From the NCBI GenBank assembly GCA_047618505.1, contig JBLHLB010000005.1:1-42330 (forward strand): a stretch of 42,330 bases of DNA, in the 5' to 3' direction. Numbering within the stretch: the stretch's first letter is position 1; the number at the start of each line of letters is the position of its first letter. Under the pieces are notes generated by a model. That model was given only the letters and a program-made list of their open reading frames with translations. It was not told the DNA's origin and made no database searches. Positions 17,801-24,025 of this stretch are shown one piece after another. A program made the position numbers and the translations under genes. The DNA is from JBLHLB01 sp047618505 (lineage in GTDB: Bacteria > Planctomycetota > UBA1135 > GCA-002686595).

Positions 17801-18250
17801 GCTGCCCTGGACGCCTTCGGGTTCGTGCGACCCGCCAGCCGTTCTTCCGTGGACTTGAGCGGGTCCGTCGAGGGTCGCCTGGATATGCCACTGCCTGCGG
17901 CCTACGCCAATTCGAACGTCGTGGTCGAAGTGCGGGCCGCAGGCATTGTGCGCCGCGCCGCCTGCTACTCAAACACCCTGCGTGTGCGTCTGATGGAGGG
18001 CTACGGTCAGCTTCAGGTGCGCGACGCTAAGAACGGTGCAGCCCTGTCACGCACCTATGTAAAGGTCTTCGTGCGTCTGAAAGATGGCAGCGTTCGCTTC
18101 CACAAGGACGGCTACACGGATCTGCGTGGGCGCTTCGACTATGCCTCCCTTTCGGGCGAAGGATCTGGTACCCACGAACGCTTTGCGATCCTGGTTATGG
18201 ATGACGAGCGCGGGGCGATCGTGCGCGAGGTGGAACCGCCCCAGCGCTAG
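11879..18250 (+). CDS. Giant secreted macroglobulin-like protein, copy 2
   Basis: 2,123 aa from the ATG at 11879 (weak AGGTG seven bases upstream). A GTG at 11870 and an ATG at 11921 are other possible starts; the last gives the cleanest signal peptide (MRHPIQR then a hydrophobic core SLSLTAIVLAVGASLASA). It aligns by eye with the preceding gene over its whole length: ELIPGTDDYFYYHC, PAFNSLKAHVLYHRLEHDL, VEVDVKNIPRLLVKVFEID-type strands, NPWSIEDTDT, HPFGEAALDAFGFVRP and the terminal FHKDGYTDLRGRFDYASLSG module. Two linkers differ: a GGSGGHFGGRLGG stretch near 15040-15110 and an acidic stretch near 16025-16070. It is in the same frame as copy 1, directly after its TAG. No thioester motif. Probably acts in the envelope together with, or as an alternative to, copy 1. 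Confidence 0.8.
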   Translation: MSQRIISNATSLNSMRHPIQRSLSLTAIVLAVGASLASAPVSHSLLGPALLAVQEEGQTFKERYALSENRAALLGELIPGTDDYFYYHCLFQQGRGDFGAAAGLLAEWGKEHENSARRPEMWNRQVLLNFEADPKVTWEHLGRVLGLNLGYERFVPEDEMDLPATLNGDLLSVARLTDRALRLNNNTLAGFRDAALPSLAVTELSQRQLGQLLTRLTRPDVPNLSALVVRDLENRRKNDLGSRPVHEYLTLAQLEECARLRPSLLRGSKFVEAVLRRLHPSNDSNWRSNAIERDAYLERLERFAARLSPAFNSLKAHVLYHRLEHDLGQGNLDRADLVAYLRLPRSASYVRSELMRAATGANTVNLGQEYSTGLGPIGNDEGLVRACVAHFLVGDTNTAAFDETLREDYLRRLFAETKLLAGVGQRARWYELLDSASAFEALEKRVELNFARQQQHTFGALDPVTLEVDVKNIPRLLVKVFEIDTFNYYRTLEREVDAGITLDGLVSQEEFTLEFDSPALQRVRRSIELPNLAKPGVYVVELVGGGVSSRAVVHKGELRFTERLTAAGHALRVLDEAGAAHSDAAVWFGGREYTANEQGEIYLPFSTDPEARSLVLVSGERASLGRFDHRGEEYALEAGFYLPRESLLAGELAQVVLRPTLTLNGQFVATDLMQDPVLTIRSTSLDGIASSREVEGSTLSVLVEALAEFQVPEGLREISFELRGHLKPMTGGEEQQLVAHSQSFRVNYVDSTDRTESPLLSRSSAGYALDVLGKDGEPRAGRVVTLVMTLADYTDDLTVRLQTDAVGRLTLGQLPGVTALKASGFPSEVGAWPLDTDRRTYPLAISGVVGEVLRLPLATASGGLSPRRVSLVEKRAGVVYSDGSSKLAEADGFLELRGLAAGDYTLHLVDADVTIDVRVTEAEWNRGWATGETRWLPQEGRGDLQLGKPQIEGEELVLRLRNANAATRVHLIASRYLPSNSAFELLESRGFLQRLPLQVALPDSEFASGRALSDEVRYVLDRRLAPRFPGNMLRRPGMLLNPWSIEDTDTVIGVGGGSGGHFGGRLGGDRNLRAGGRGREGQRDFMSPGVFANLDFLPQAAKTVYNLRPDAEGVIRVPLSALGEGQHVTVLATDLDDTLERRLLRSEIPLVPRTRVLRDALGAAALITEQRRIEFLDTGAAATFEQLQGSELELIDSLAAVFQLFQTLGADASLQDFKFLLGWPELEASEKLELYSEFACHELDFFLFQKDRPFFNEIVRPTLANKIELEFMDEWLLGRELGGYLEPWRFGRLNVVERILLGQRLGDAGIEKHVLDLVALVNPSGAGARYRFDRMLGADELSGDDWGLLAETATRSVERQSEKKDKAERPAETLRGLGYTGDMEEAEEEPDFNNDSPFVPSLGFFYDEASLASTLELRANMQQLYRNVATTRRLVETYYRGHRIGEMTYGLVPAHAFWGDFVAHRNVGGTGAFVSGNLDLAAGNATEMLLALAVLELPFVSPEHSVSRDGTSVTLKAGGPLLMLRRELSVAERNTEAAPLLASHSYHSLASPTKVVDGRQVDAYVTEEFVAGEAYGCKVVLTNPTSTARSLEVFLQIPEGALPVQGGFTTRAMDVTLGGFGTQTIDYAFYFPRPGQAAHYPAQVSESERIIASSEARSLPVVARATVVDTTSWEYVSQNGSLADVLGFLAASNLGNLDLERIAWRMDERAAFEAILEHLRSRHVFDTRLWAYGLEHRDAASMAEYLGNSINFISRCGPVLDSRLLTIEPIERRSFQRMEFEPLILARSHAFAGGRDMQNASAAQHYAELLTILTYRSSIGPEDRMELTYSLLLQNRIEEALGAFDMIDATELTSAGAGRLQYDYMRCYMAFFGNDPEEVRALANSYAEFPLGDWRERFAAVVSQLDEVQGSVSDPSEDADQASSQGALAAGDASIGLEILGDSIRLEHTNLEACELRFYPMDVELLFSSHPFGEAALDAFGFVRPASRSSVDLSGSVEGRLDMPLPAAYANSNVVVEVRAAGIVRRAACYSNTLRVRLMEGYGQLQVRDAKNGAALSRTYVKVFVRLKDGSVRFHKDGYTDLRGRFDYASLSGEGSGTHERFAILVMDDERGAIVREVEPPQR

Positions 18251-18278
18251 GCCCACGGTCCTCTAGCTCCGTAGCCCC

Positions 18279-19067
18279 ATGCGAGTTCTTGCCAGCCTGC
18301 TTGTCCTGCTCGTGTCCTGTGTAGCCCTGCCGAGGTCGGTGATGCAGCTAATGGTCGGGGGCCAGCTGCGTCCCATCGAGGGTGCCCAAGTGCATTCGGT
18401 GGAGAACGACAACTCGCGTTTCGCAATTGTCATTTGGACCCAGGGTCCCGCGGACATGGAGCAACTCCTAGGTAGCGTTTTGGTCGGTGGGGAGATTGAG
18501 ATCTCGTGCAACGGCGGCTCCAGTGGCACGGATCTGGCGCAGCACTGGTTCATGGCGGAGCGGGACCTTGCTCTCGAGGTGGCGAGTAGCCTTGGGGTCC
18601 TGCCCTTGGAGCGCGTGGAGCCAGAGCTTGACCTGGAGCTGACGCTCTACGTGCACTCCACGGTAACCACAGCCGATGGGGGCCTGCCTGCCACTGTCCG
18701 TATCACCAATAATGGGGCCCAGGCTGTTGCCTTTGGGACCGGGAGCCGCTGGGCCGCCTCGGGCCGGGACAACCGCTTTGATTTCCAGGCGACCCGGGCT
18801 GGGCTCAGCCTGCCGGGGCCTCCCGCTGACTACGACTTCGGCGGCCTGGGATCGAGCGTCCAGCTGGCTCCCGTGGAGTACTGGGAGACGGAGGTCGACC
18901 TGGCGGATTGGTTTCCCGTGCGTGGTCCCGGTGTGTATCGGGTCGAGGCACGCTTTGAACTCGATCTGGAGGACTTTGACACGGGTCCCCGGGGAGTAGG
19001 TTGGGCAGGCCCTGGCCCGCTCTGGAGCGGTGAGCTACGGGGCGTATACCCATTCGAGCTGAAGTAG
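18279..19067 (+). CDS. Putative lipoprotein of unknown function
   Basis: 262 aa. The N-terminus MRVLASLLVLLVSC carries a good lipobox (LVSC, lipidated Cys14). The rest appears beta-rich and soluble. A PATVRITNNGAQAVAF segment followed by SVQLAPVEYWETEVDLADWFPVRGPGVYRVEARFEL looks like an immunoglobulin-like fold of the type that handles 'continuing growth' or intracellular-proteinase-inhibitor domains, but this is only a visual impression. The gene starts 28 bp after the second giant gene, so it is probably in the same transcript and may serve the same envelope process. I do not recognise a named family. Confidence 0.75.
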   Translation: MRVLASLLVLLVSCVALPRSVMQLMVGGQLRPIEGAQVHSVENDNSRFAIVIWTQGPADMEQLLGSVLVGGEIEISCNGGSSGTDLAQHWFMAERDLALEVASSLGVLPLERVEPELDLELTLYVHSTVTTADGGLPATVRITNNGAQAVAFGTGSRWAASGRDNRFDFQATRAGLSLPGPPADYDFGGLGSSVQLAPVEYWETEVDLADWFPVRGPGVYRVEARFELDLEDFDTGPRGVGWAGPGPLWSGELRGVYPFELK

Positions 19068-19168
19068 GTTGTCCAAGGTTGGATCTACGTACGAAGGGGC
19101 TGATTGCAGGCGATTTGAGGCCAGTTTAGGCAACGCCCCGATCGACAAAAAGGAAGGGGAACTCAGGG

Positions 19169-19181
19169 GGGGACCCTCCCC
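19169..19181 (+). terminator. Weak GC hairpin after the lipoprotein gene
   Basis: A GGGGA / TCCCC stem with a CCC loop sits 102 bp after the lipoprotein stop, inside a G-run/C-run patch. There is no following T run, so it is at best a weak or factor-dependent stop between the giant-protein group and the cytochrome group. Confidence 0.25.
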
Positions 19182-19285
19182 TCCGGAAACGCTAGGCTGC
19201 GCCCCCTGGAAGGCAGCCAGCGCGCACACATTGGGTGTGGCGCGTCGCTACCTCCTCAGTGCCGGGACGAGCCCGGTTTTCATCG

Positions 19286-20506
19286 ATGCAGAGAATTCTC
19301 CGACCGCTCCGCGATCTGCGTGGGCGAAGTGTCCTAATCCTGGGCTCTGCCCTTGGATTTGGGATGTTGTTGACCGCCTGTTCTCCTGAGGGTGACTTCG
19401 AAATCACCGAGACGCGAGAAGTCGTGAATATCCCAGCAAGCTGGGCGCCCGGGGCGTCCGGTGCGCAGCGCTTTGGAGCCGGGCCATCCACTCGTCCTTC
19501 GGCTGGATCGAGCGGAAGCTCCGCACCCGCGGAGAATCCTTTCCTCTACGACCTGCCTTCGGGCTGGGAGGAACTGCCGGCGACTGAGTCGCGCCTGGTC
19601 AACCTGCGTCCCGCGGGCAATCCGCAAATGGAATGCACGCTGACTCTTTTGGGTGGCGACGGCGGCGGCTTGGCGGACAACGCCAACCGCTGGCGCAAGC
19701 AAATGGGGTTAGCTCCGATCACCTCAGCTGAGGTTGACGCGCTGCCCAGGGGACTATTCCTTGGGACAAGCGCCACGGTCATTGACCTGCGCGGTGCCTA
19801 CAGCGGCATGGGCAGCACGGCCCAGGACGATTGGGGTCTCTTTGGCTACATCCTTCCCACGCCGCAGTTTACGCTCTTTGCCAAGATGACGGGTCCCGCG
19901 GATGCAGTCAGCGCGGAGCGCTCCAACTTCGAGGGACTCTTCGCGACACTTACGGTTAGCGAGCCCGGTGCGCCGGATGAGGAGGATCACAGCGGTCACA
20001 ACCATGCACCGGGGGAAGGTCACGGGGAGCCCGAGTCCGAGCCGGTGCAAGCGCAGATGAATGCCTCAGGTGTGAGCTCTGCTTCGGGCAGCTTCAGCTA
20101 TGACCTACCTGAAGGTTGGAGCGAAGGCCGGCAAGGCGGAATTCGCAACGTGAATCTCAAGATCGGGGCTTCGGAGTGCTACATCATTGCCTTGGTTGGC
20201 GACGGTGGCGGGCTTGCGGCGAACCTGACTCGCTGGCGTGGCGAACTTGGCCTGGATCCGGTTACCCAGGAGGACATCGATGCGATGCAGCTTGTGGAGA
20301 TCCTCGGCGTCCAATCACCGCTCTTAGATGTCACTGGAGACTACCAGGGCATGGCGTCTACCGGCGGTGGCGCCAATCGTGTTCTCGCTGTTCCCTTGAT
20401 CCGTTCCGGCAAGAGCATCTTCGTCAAGATGGTCGGGCCCGATGCAGAGGTCGCCAGCCAGCGCGACAACTTCATCGCCTTCGTCGCCTCGCTCACGGAG
20501 CAATAG
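19286..20506 (+). CDS. Two-repeat lipoprotein at the head of the cytochrome c maturation operon
   Basis: 406 aa from the ATG at 19286. The frame is open from a GTG at 19235, but only the later start gives a clean lipoprotein signal: LRDLRGRSVLILGSALGFGMLLTAC with lipobox LTAC and Cys32. The mature part has two related domains of about 130 residues, each with a YDLPxGW start, then LxGDGGGLAxNxxRWRxxxGL and a terminal FVKMxGP...R.NF..(L)FATL segment. A His-rich linker (HSGHNHAPGEGHGEPE) joins them and could bind metal. The stop is only 4 bp from the resB start, so co-expression is near certain. A role as an envelope accessory in cytochrome c assembly is inferred from position only. Confidence 0.8.
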   Translation: MQRILRPLRDLRGRSVLILGSALGFGMLLTACSPEGDFEITETREVVNIPASWAPGASGAQRFGAGPSTRPSAGSSGSSAPAENPFLYDLPSGWEELPATESRLVNLRPAGNPQMECTLTLLGGDGGGLADNANRWRKQMGLAPITSAEVDALPRGLFLGTSATVIDLRGAYSGMGSTAQDDWGLFGYILPTPQFTLFAKMTGPADAVSAERSNFEGLFATLTVSEPGAPDEEDHSGHNHAPGEGHGEPESEPVQAQMNASGVSSASGSFSYDLPEGWSEGRQGGIRNVNLKIGASECYIIALVGDGGGLAANLTRWRGELGLDPVTQEDIDAMQLVEILGVQSPLLDVTGDYQGMASTGGGANRVLAVPLIRSGKSIFVKMVGPDAEVASQRDNFIAFVASLTEQ

Positions 20507-20510
20507 AGCC

Positions 20511-21764
20511 TTGAAAGAATCAACGACTCCCTCGGCGGAAGCGGCAGCGAAGCCCAAGGGCCCCCTGAATTGGGTCATTGGGATCCTGGGTTCCTACGGA
20601 CTCTGCTGCTTGTGTCTCTCGTTCCTCTTTGTGTTGACGCTCTTTGGAACGTTGCACCAGAGGGATCACGGGCTCTATGAAGCCAAGAAGATGTTCTTCA
20701 ACTCGTTCTTCCTCTGGCGCGAGGTGGGCGGCATGAACCTCCCCATCTTCCCCGGGGGTGTGACGAGCATGATGATCCTGACCTTGAATCTCATCGTCGG
20801 TGGGCTGCTGCGCATCAATTGGGCCGCACGCAACGCCGGTGTGATCCTGATTCACTTCGGGATCATCTTCATGATGGGCGCGGGGCTGGTGAAGATGACC
20901 AACTCCCAGGAGGGTCATCTGACCCTGTGGGAAGAGGACAACTCGCGCACCTTGTCCGACGAGCGTCGCTCGGGTCACTTCCAAAGCTACACCCTTTGGG
21001 AGGTGGCGATCTGGGAGATGGAAGGCAAGGCGAGTCGTGTGGAGTACATCATCCCCGACGACTCCTTCACGTTTCTCACCGGCGGCCAGCAGCGTGTGTT
21101 TCGGAATGCGGACTTGCCCTTCGATCTCACGCTCAGGGGTTTTGTCAAGAACTGCAACGTCTTGCCGAAGGGGCCCAACTGGGAGGCCACCGGTGAGGTC
21201 ATTGACGGTTATGGGATCCTAAAGTTCGATCCCGATTCGGAGTCAGAGAGGAACCTCGCCGGCATGCACGCTGAGGTCATGATCGACGGCAAGGTCGAGC
21301 GCTCGATCCTCTTCGGAGCCCAGCGCACGCCCTGGATCATCCTGGCTGACGGGAAGCGCTTTGCGATCGATATGCGCCACACGCGCTATTCGATGCCCTA
21401 CGACATTCGGCTGGAGGACTTCGTAAAGGAGGATCACCCTGGCATGTCCATGGCTAAGGCTTTCCGGAGCGTCGTGACACGCATCGATGGACGGGGCGAC
21501 GAGAAGATCCTGATCCAAATGAACGAGCCCCTGCGCGACGGTGGCTTGGTGCTCTTCCAGTCCTCCTGGGGACCGTCCAATGCTCGCCCCGGAGACCCGC
21601 TGTTCTCGGTCTTCTCGGTCGTCCGCAACCCCTCCGACAAGTGGCCGGAGTATGCGATGTGGGTCATCGCACTGGGATTGCTGATCACCTTCTGTCGTAC
21701 CCTCTTTCGCTTCAGCCGCAAGCAACTCGCCGAGTTCAAGAAAAAGATCTCCACCCAATCATGA
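20511..21764 (+). CDS. resB: ResB-like cytochrome c biogenesis protein
   Basis: 417 aa from a TTG at 20511, with GGAG ten bases upstream; upstream codons in the frame belong to the previous gene. ResB works with CcsA to pass haem across the membrane and present it to apocytochrome c (System II). Three hydrophobic segments come early (about residues 19-48, 83-101, 109-130), then a large external domain of about 250 residues and a final membrane helix (about 380-398). That 3+1 topology is typical of ResB. The segment NAGVILIHFGIIFMMGAGLVK with its conserved-type His lies in the third helix, and LVLFQSSWGPS precedes the last helix. It overlaps ccsA by four bases (ATGA). Confidence 0.88.
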   Translation: MKESTTPSAEAAAKPKGPLNWVIGILGSYGLCCLCLSFLFVLTLFGTLHQRDHGLYEAKKMFFNSFFLWREVGGMNLPIFPGGVTSMMILTLNLIVGGLLRINWAARNAGVILIHFGIIFMMGAGLVKMTNSQEGHLTLWEEDNSRTLSDERRSGHFQSYTLWEVAIWEMEGKASRVEYIIPDDSFTFLTGGQQRVFRNADLPFDLTLRGFVKNCNVLPKGPNWEATGEVIDGYGILKFDPDSESERNLAGMHAEVMIDGKVERSILFGAQRTPWIILADGKRFAIDMRHTRYSMPYDIRLEDFVKEDHPGMSMAKAFRSVVTRIDGRGDEKILIQMNEPLRDGGLVLFQSSWGPSNARPGDPLFSVFSVVRNPSDKWPEYAMWVIALGLLITFCRTLFRFSRKQLAEFKKKISTQS

Positions 21765-23728
21765 AGAACGTGAATCAGCGGAATCGTCTGACTGTGCGAC
21801 TGTTGCTCGGAATCTTTGCGCTGCTCTCCACTGGGCTGCTTGGCTCTGCCCAGGACGAGGGTGGCCGCACGGAACCCTGGGATCAGGAGGTCATCGACCT
21901 CTTCGCAACCTTGCCGGTTCAGGACGGCGGTCGCATCAAGCCCCTGGAGAAGCTCGCGGGCCTCAATCTCTTGATCCTCAATGGCAAGCGCAGCCTTGAG
22001 CTTCCCTCGGGGGAAGAGGTCAAGCAGATGGCTTGGCTGCTGGACTGCATGTTCTTCCCCGCGCAGGCAATGGACTATGAGTGCTTCCGCGTGCAGAACG
22101 ACGCGGTCTTGGCCGCTGCGGGGATGGATACGCAGGGCAACGACAAGCGCAAGAGTGATCGCTACAGCTACAACGAGCTACGGGGGATCCGCGGTGCTCT
22201 CGTGAGCGAGGCCATGCGATTCGCAGAGATCGACCCCAAGGAGCAAAGCCCGGTTCAGTCGCAGACGCTCAAGCTGGCCCATGACCTGCGGCGCTTCGAC
22301 GGCTTGCTCGACACCTTCGCCGTGGTTGGGCAGCACTTCACGATCACCGGTACGGATCTGCAGGAGTTGTACGGGGGCGATCACGCGACGCTTTCTGCCA
22401 TTCTGATGAAGGTGCGCGAGTTCTCTGCCCTGGCGGACGCCGCACAGACCGGAGTGAGTTCGGACTACGATCCCTACCGGAATCTCTTTGGGCAGCTGGA
22501 CTCGGCCGTTCAATCAGGCGGTGGGTCCATGACGCTGATGCCGCCGCCCGCGGGCAGTACGGATCCTCTGGCATGGTGGCGCGTTTCCGACGTGATCATG
22601 GCTGCCTTTGAGGGTGAACTTGCGTTGGAAAGCCAACTGCGGGTCTTGGCTGAGTTGGAGGCCCTCGAGATGGCGCGCGGGAATCCCGCTGCCTTCAAGG
22701 GCGCCCTACAGGTCCTGCATGAGGACCTGAGCACAATGGCCGGAGTTCGTGACGAATACAGCACGATTCCCCTAGAGGTGAAGCTGGACCGGATAGATCC
22801 CTTCACGAACGCCTTGGTCTTGTTCTTGCTCGGTTTCCTGGTGTTGGCCATTGGATGGCTGGTTCCCCAGAAGCCGATCTTTGGCCGGATCGTATGGGTC
22901 CTAGTCTCCGCTGGATTGGCGCTTGGCGTTGGTGGCATCGTCGCACGCTGCATCATTCGCTCGCGCCCCCCCGTGGTATCCCTCTACGACACGGTGCTCT
23001 TTGTCACCTGCGTCGTGGTGCTGGTCGCGCTATTCGCCGAGTGGTTGACCCGCGATCGTGTGGCCCTCGGTGTCGCGGCGGTGATGGGGCTAGGGGGAAT
23101 GTTCCTGGCCGGCCGCTATGAGTTGAAGGAGATCGCGAGTTCCGGCGACACCATGGCTTCTGTCGTAGCTGTGCTCGACACAAACTACTACCTGGCCATC
23201 CACGTGACATCGATCACGATGGGCTATGCGGGTGGACTCCTGGCGGCGGGCATCGCCCACGTTTGGATCCTCGGCAAGCTCTTCGGTTTTAAACGCGGGG
23301 ACAAGAAGTTCTATCGCACGATCACTCGCATGACCTACGGCGTGCTGTGCTTCAGCCTGCTCTTCTCGATCTTCGGAACGATCATGGGCGGCGTTTGGGC
23401 CAACGATTCCTGGGGCCGCTTCTGGGGCTGGGACCCGAAGGAAAATGGCGCCCTGCTGATCTGCATTTGGTCCCTGTTGATGCTGCACCTGCGCATGGGC
23501 CGCTACATCCATGACCGCGGCTTTGCCGTCATGAATGTCCTCGGTGCAATCGTGATCTCCGCCTCCTGGTGGGGAGTCAACCTGTTGAGCATCGGCCTCC
23601 ACAGCTACGGCTTCACCAACGGCATCTTCCTGAGCCTCGCCATCTTCTGGGGCGTCGAACTCTTCGTCGTCATGCTCTCCGGTATTGAGTACCTCATACG
23701 CCGAGTCGATGGCACCGCTACGGCATAG
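21761..23728 (+). CDS. ccsA: CcsA-type cytochrome c biogenesis protein
   Basis: 655 aa from the ATG at 21761, which overlaps the resB stop (ATGA); the open frame upstream is shadow. An N-terminal signal or anchor (about residues 9-30) and a soluble region of about 300 residues, starting FATLPVQDGGRIKPLEKLA, precede a C-terminal membrane domain with about eight helices. The tryptophan-rich haem-binding motif reads WGRFWGWDPKENGALL, with WGWDPKEN at residues 555-562. External haem-ligand His candidates are in AIHVTSITMGYAGG and LHSYGF, which flank it as in the haem-handling protein superfamily. Members with a long N-terminal periplasmic region are known to me from Planctomycetes. It is the last gene of the operon, followed by strong hairpins. 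Confidence 0.93.
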   Translation: MKNVNQRNRLTVRLLLGIFALLSTGLLGSAQDEGGRTEPWDQEVIDLFATLPVQDGGRIKPLEKLAGLNLLILNGKRSLELPSGEEVKQMAWLLDCMFFPAQAMDYECFRVQNDAVLAAAGMDTQGNDKRKSDRYSYNELRGIRGALVSEAMRFAEIDPKEQSPVQSQTLKLAHDLRRFDGLLDTFAVVGQHFTITGTDLQELYGGDHATLSAILMKVREFSALADAAQTGVSSDYDPYRNLFGQLDSAVQSGGGSMTLMPPPAGSTDPLAWWRVSDVIMAAFEGELALESQLRVLAELEALEMARGNPAAFKGALQVLHEDLSTMAGVRDEYSTIPLEVKLDRIDPFTNALVLFLLGFLVLAIGWLVPQKPIFGRIVWVLVSAGLALGVGGIVARCIIRSRPPVVSLYDTVLFVTCVVVLVALFAEWLTRDRVALGVAAVMGLGGMFLAGRYELKEIASSGDTMASVVAVLDTNYYLAIHVTSITMGYAGGLLAAGIAHVWILGKLFGFKRGDKKFYRTITRMTYGVLCFSLLFSIFGTIMGGVWANDSWGRFWGWDPKENGALLICIWSLLMLHLRMGRYIHDRGFAVMNVLGAIVISASWWGVNLLSIGLHSYGFTNGIFLSLAIFWGVELFVVMLSGIEYLIRRVDGTATA

Positions 23729-23735
23729 CGGGTTT

Positions 23736-23768
23736 ACGGCGGTACGGAAGCCGGTTCCGTACCGCCGT
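23736..23768. terminator. Perfect 14-bp hairpin after ccsA
   Basis: Arms ACGGCGGTACGGAA (23736-23749) and TTCCGTACCGCCGT (23755-23768) pair without mismatch around the five-base loop GCCGG. It starts eight bases after the ccsA stop, so it is probably the operon's transcription stop or an mRNA-stabilising 3' end. No T run follows. It lies between convergent genes and could act in both directions. Confidence 0.65.
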
Positions 23769-23961
23769 TGTATGCACGGATCGTCCCGCGCGCTGCCGAT
23801 TGGGTTCCGGTTGCGTGATGGTCTAGACGGGGGCGGAGTAGCGGCGCATGGTGGCGGGTCGCCTGCGCGTGATTGCCACCACCGACGATGGACGACCCGC
23901 AGAGTCCTGCATCAACCTGGCCCCGGGCGATGCGCATCACCTGACACTGGGGCGTTGAACT

Positions 23962-23991
23962 GGCGGTTCGGAACCCTGGTTCCGTACCACC
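23962..23991. repeat. Second, diverged copy of the ccsA-downstream palindrome
   Basis: Arms GGCGGTTCGGAACC and GGTTCCGTACCACC match in 12 of 14 positions around a CT centre. The arms share GGCGGTxCGGAA and TTCCGTACCxCC with the palindrome at 23736-23768, so the two look like copies of one short palindromic unit. It lies 34 bp from the end of the convergent minus-strand gene and could help end that transcript. Confidence 0.55.
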
Positions 23992-24025
23992 GATTCAAAC
24001 CCATCGGAGCCGGCCTGACATCGAT

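Larger units (their letters stand above)
23729..24025. other. Palindrome-rich gap between convergent genes
   Basis: No convincing gene in these 297 bp. Besides the 14-bp hairpin at its left end there is an 8-bp inverted repeat GCGGGTCG / CGACCCGC (23854-23861, 23893-23900), a competing GGTGGC / GCCACC pair (23850-23855, 23875-23880), and at 23962-23991 a second palindrome related in sequence to the first. Confidence 0.6.

Noticed and set aside
5519..18250. Thioester-containing alpha-2-macroglobulin
   Set aside because: No CxEQ thioester motif is found in either protein, and no bait-region pattern could be defined, so classical protease trapping is not claimed.
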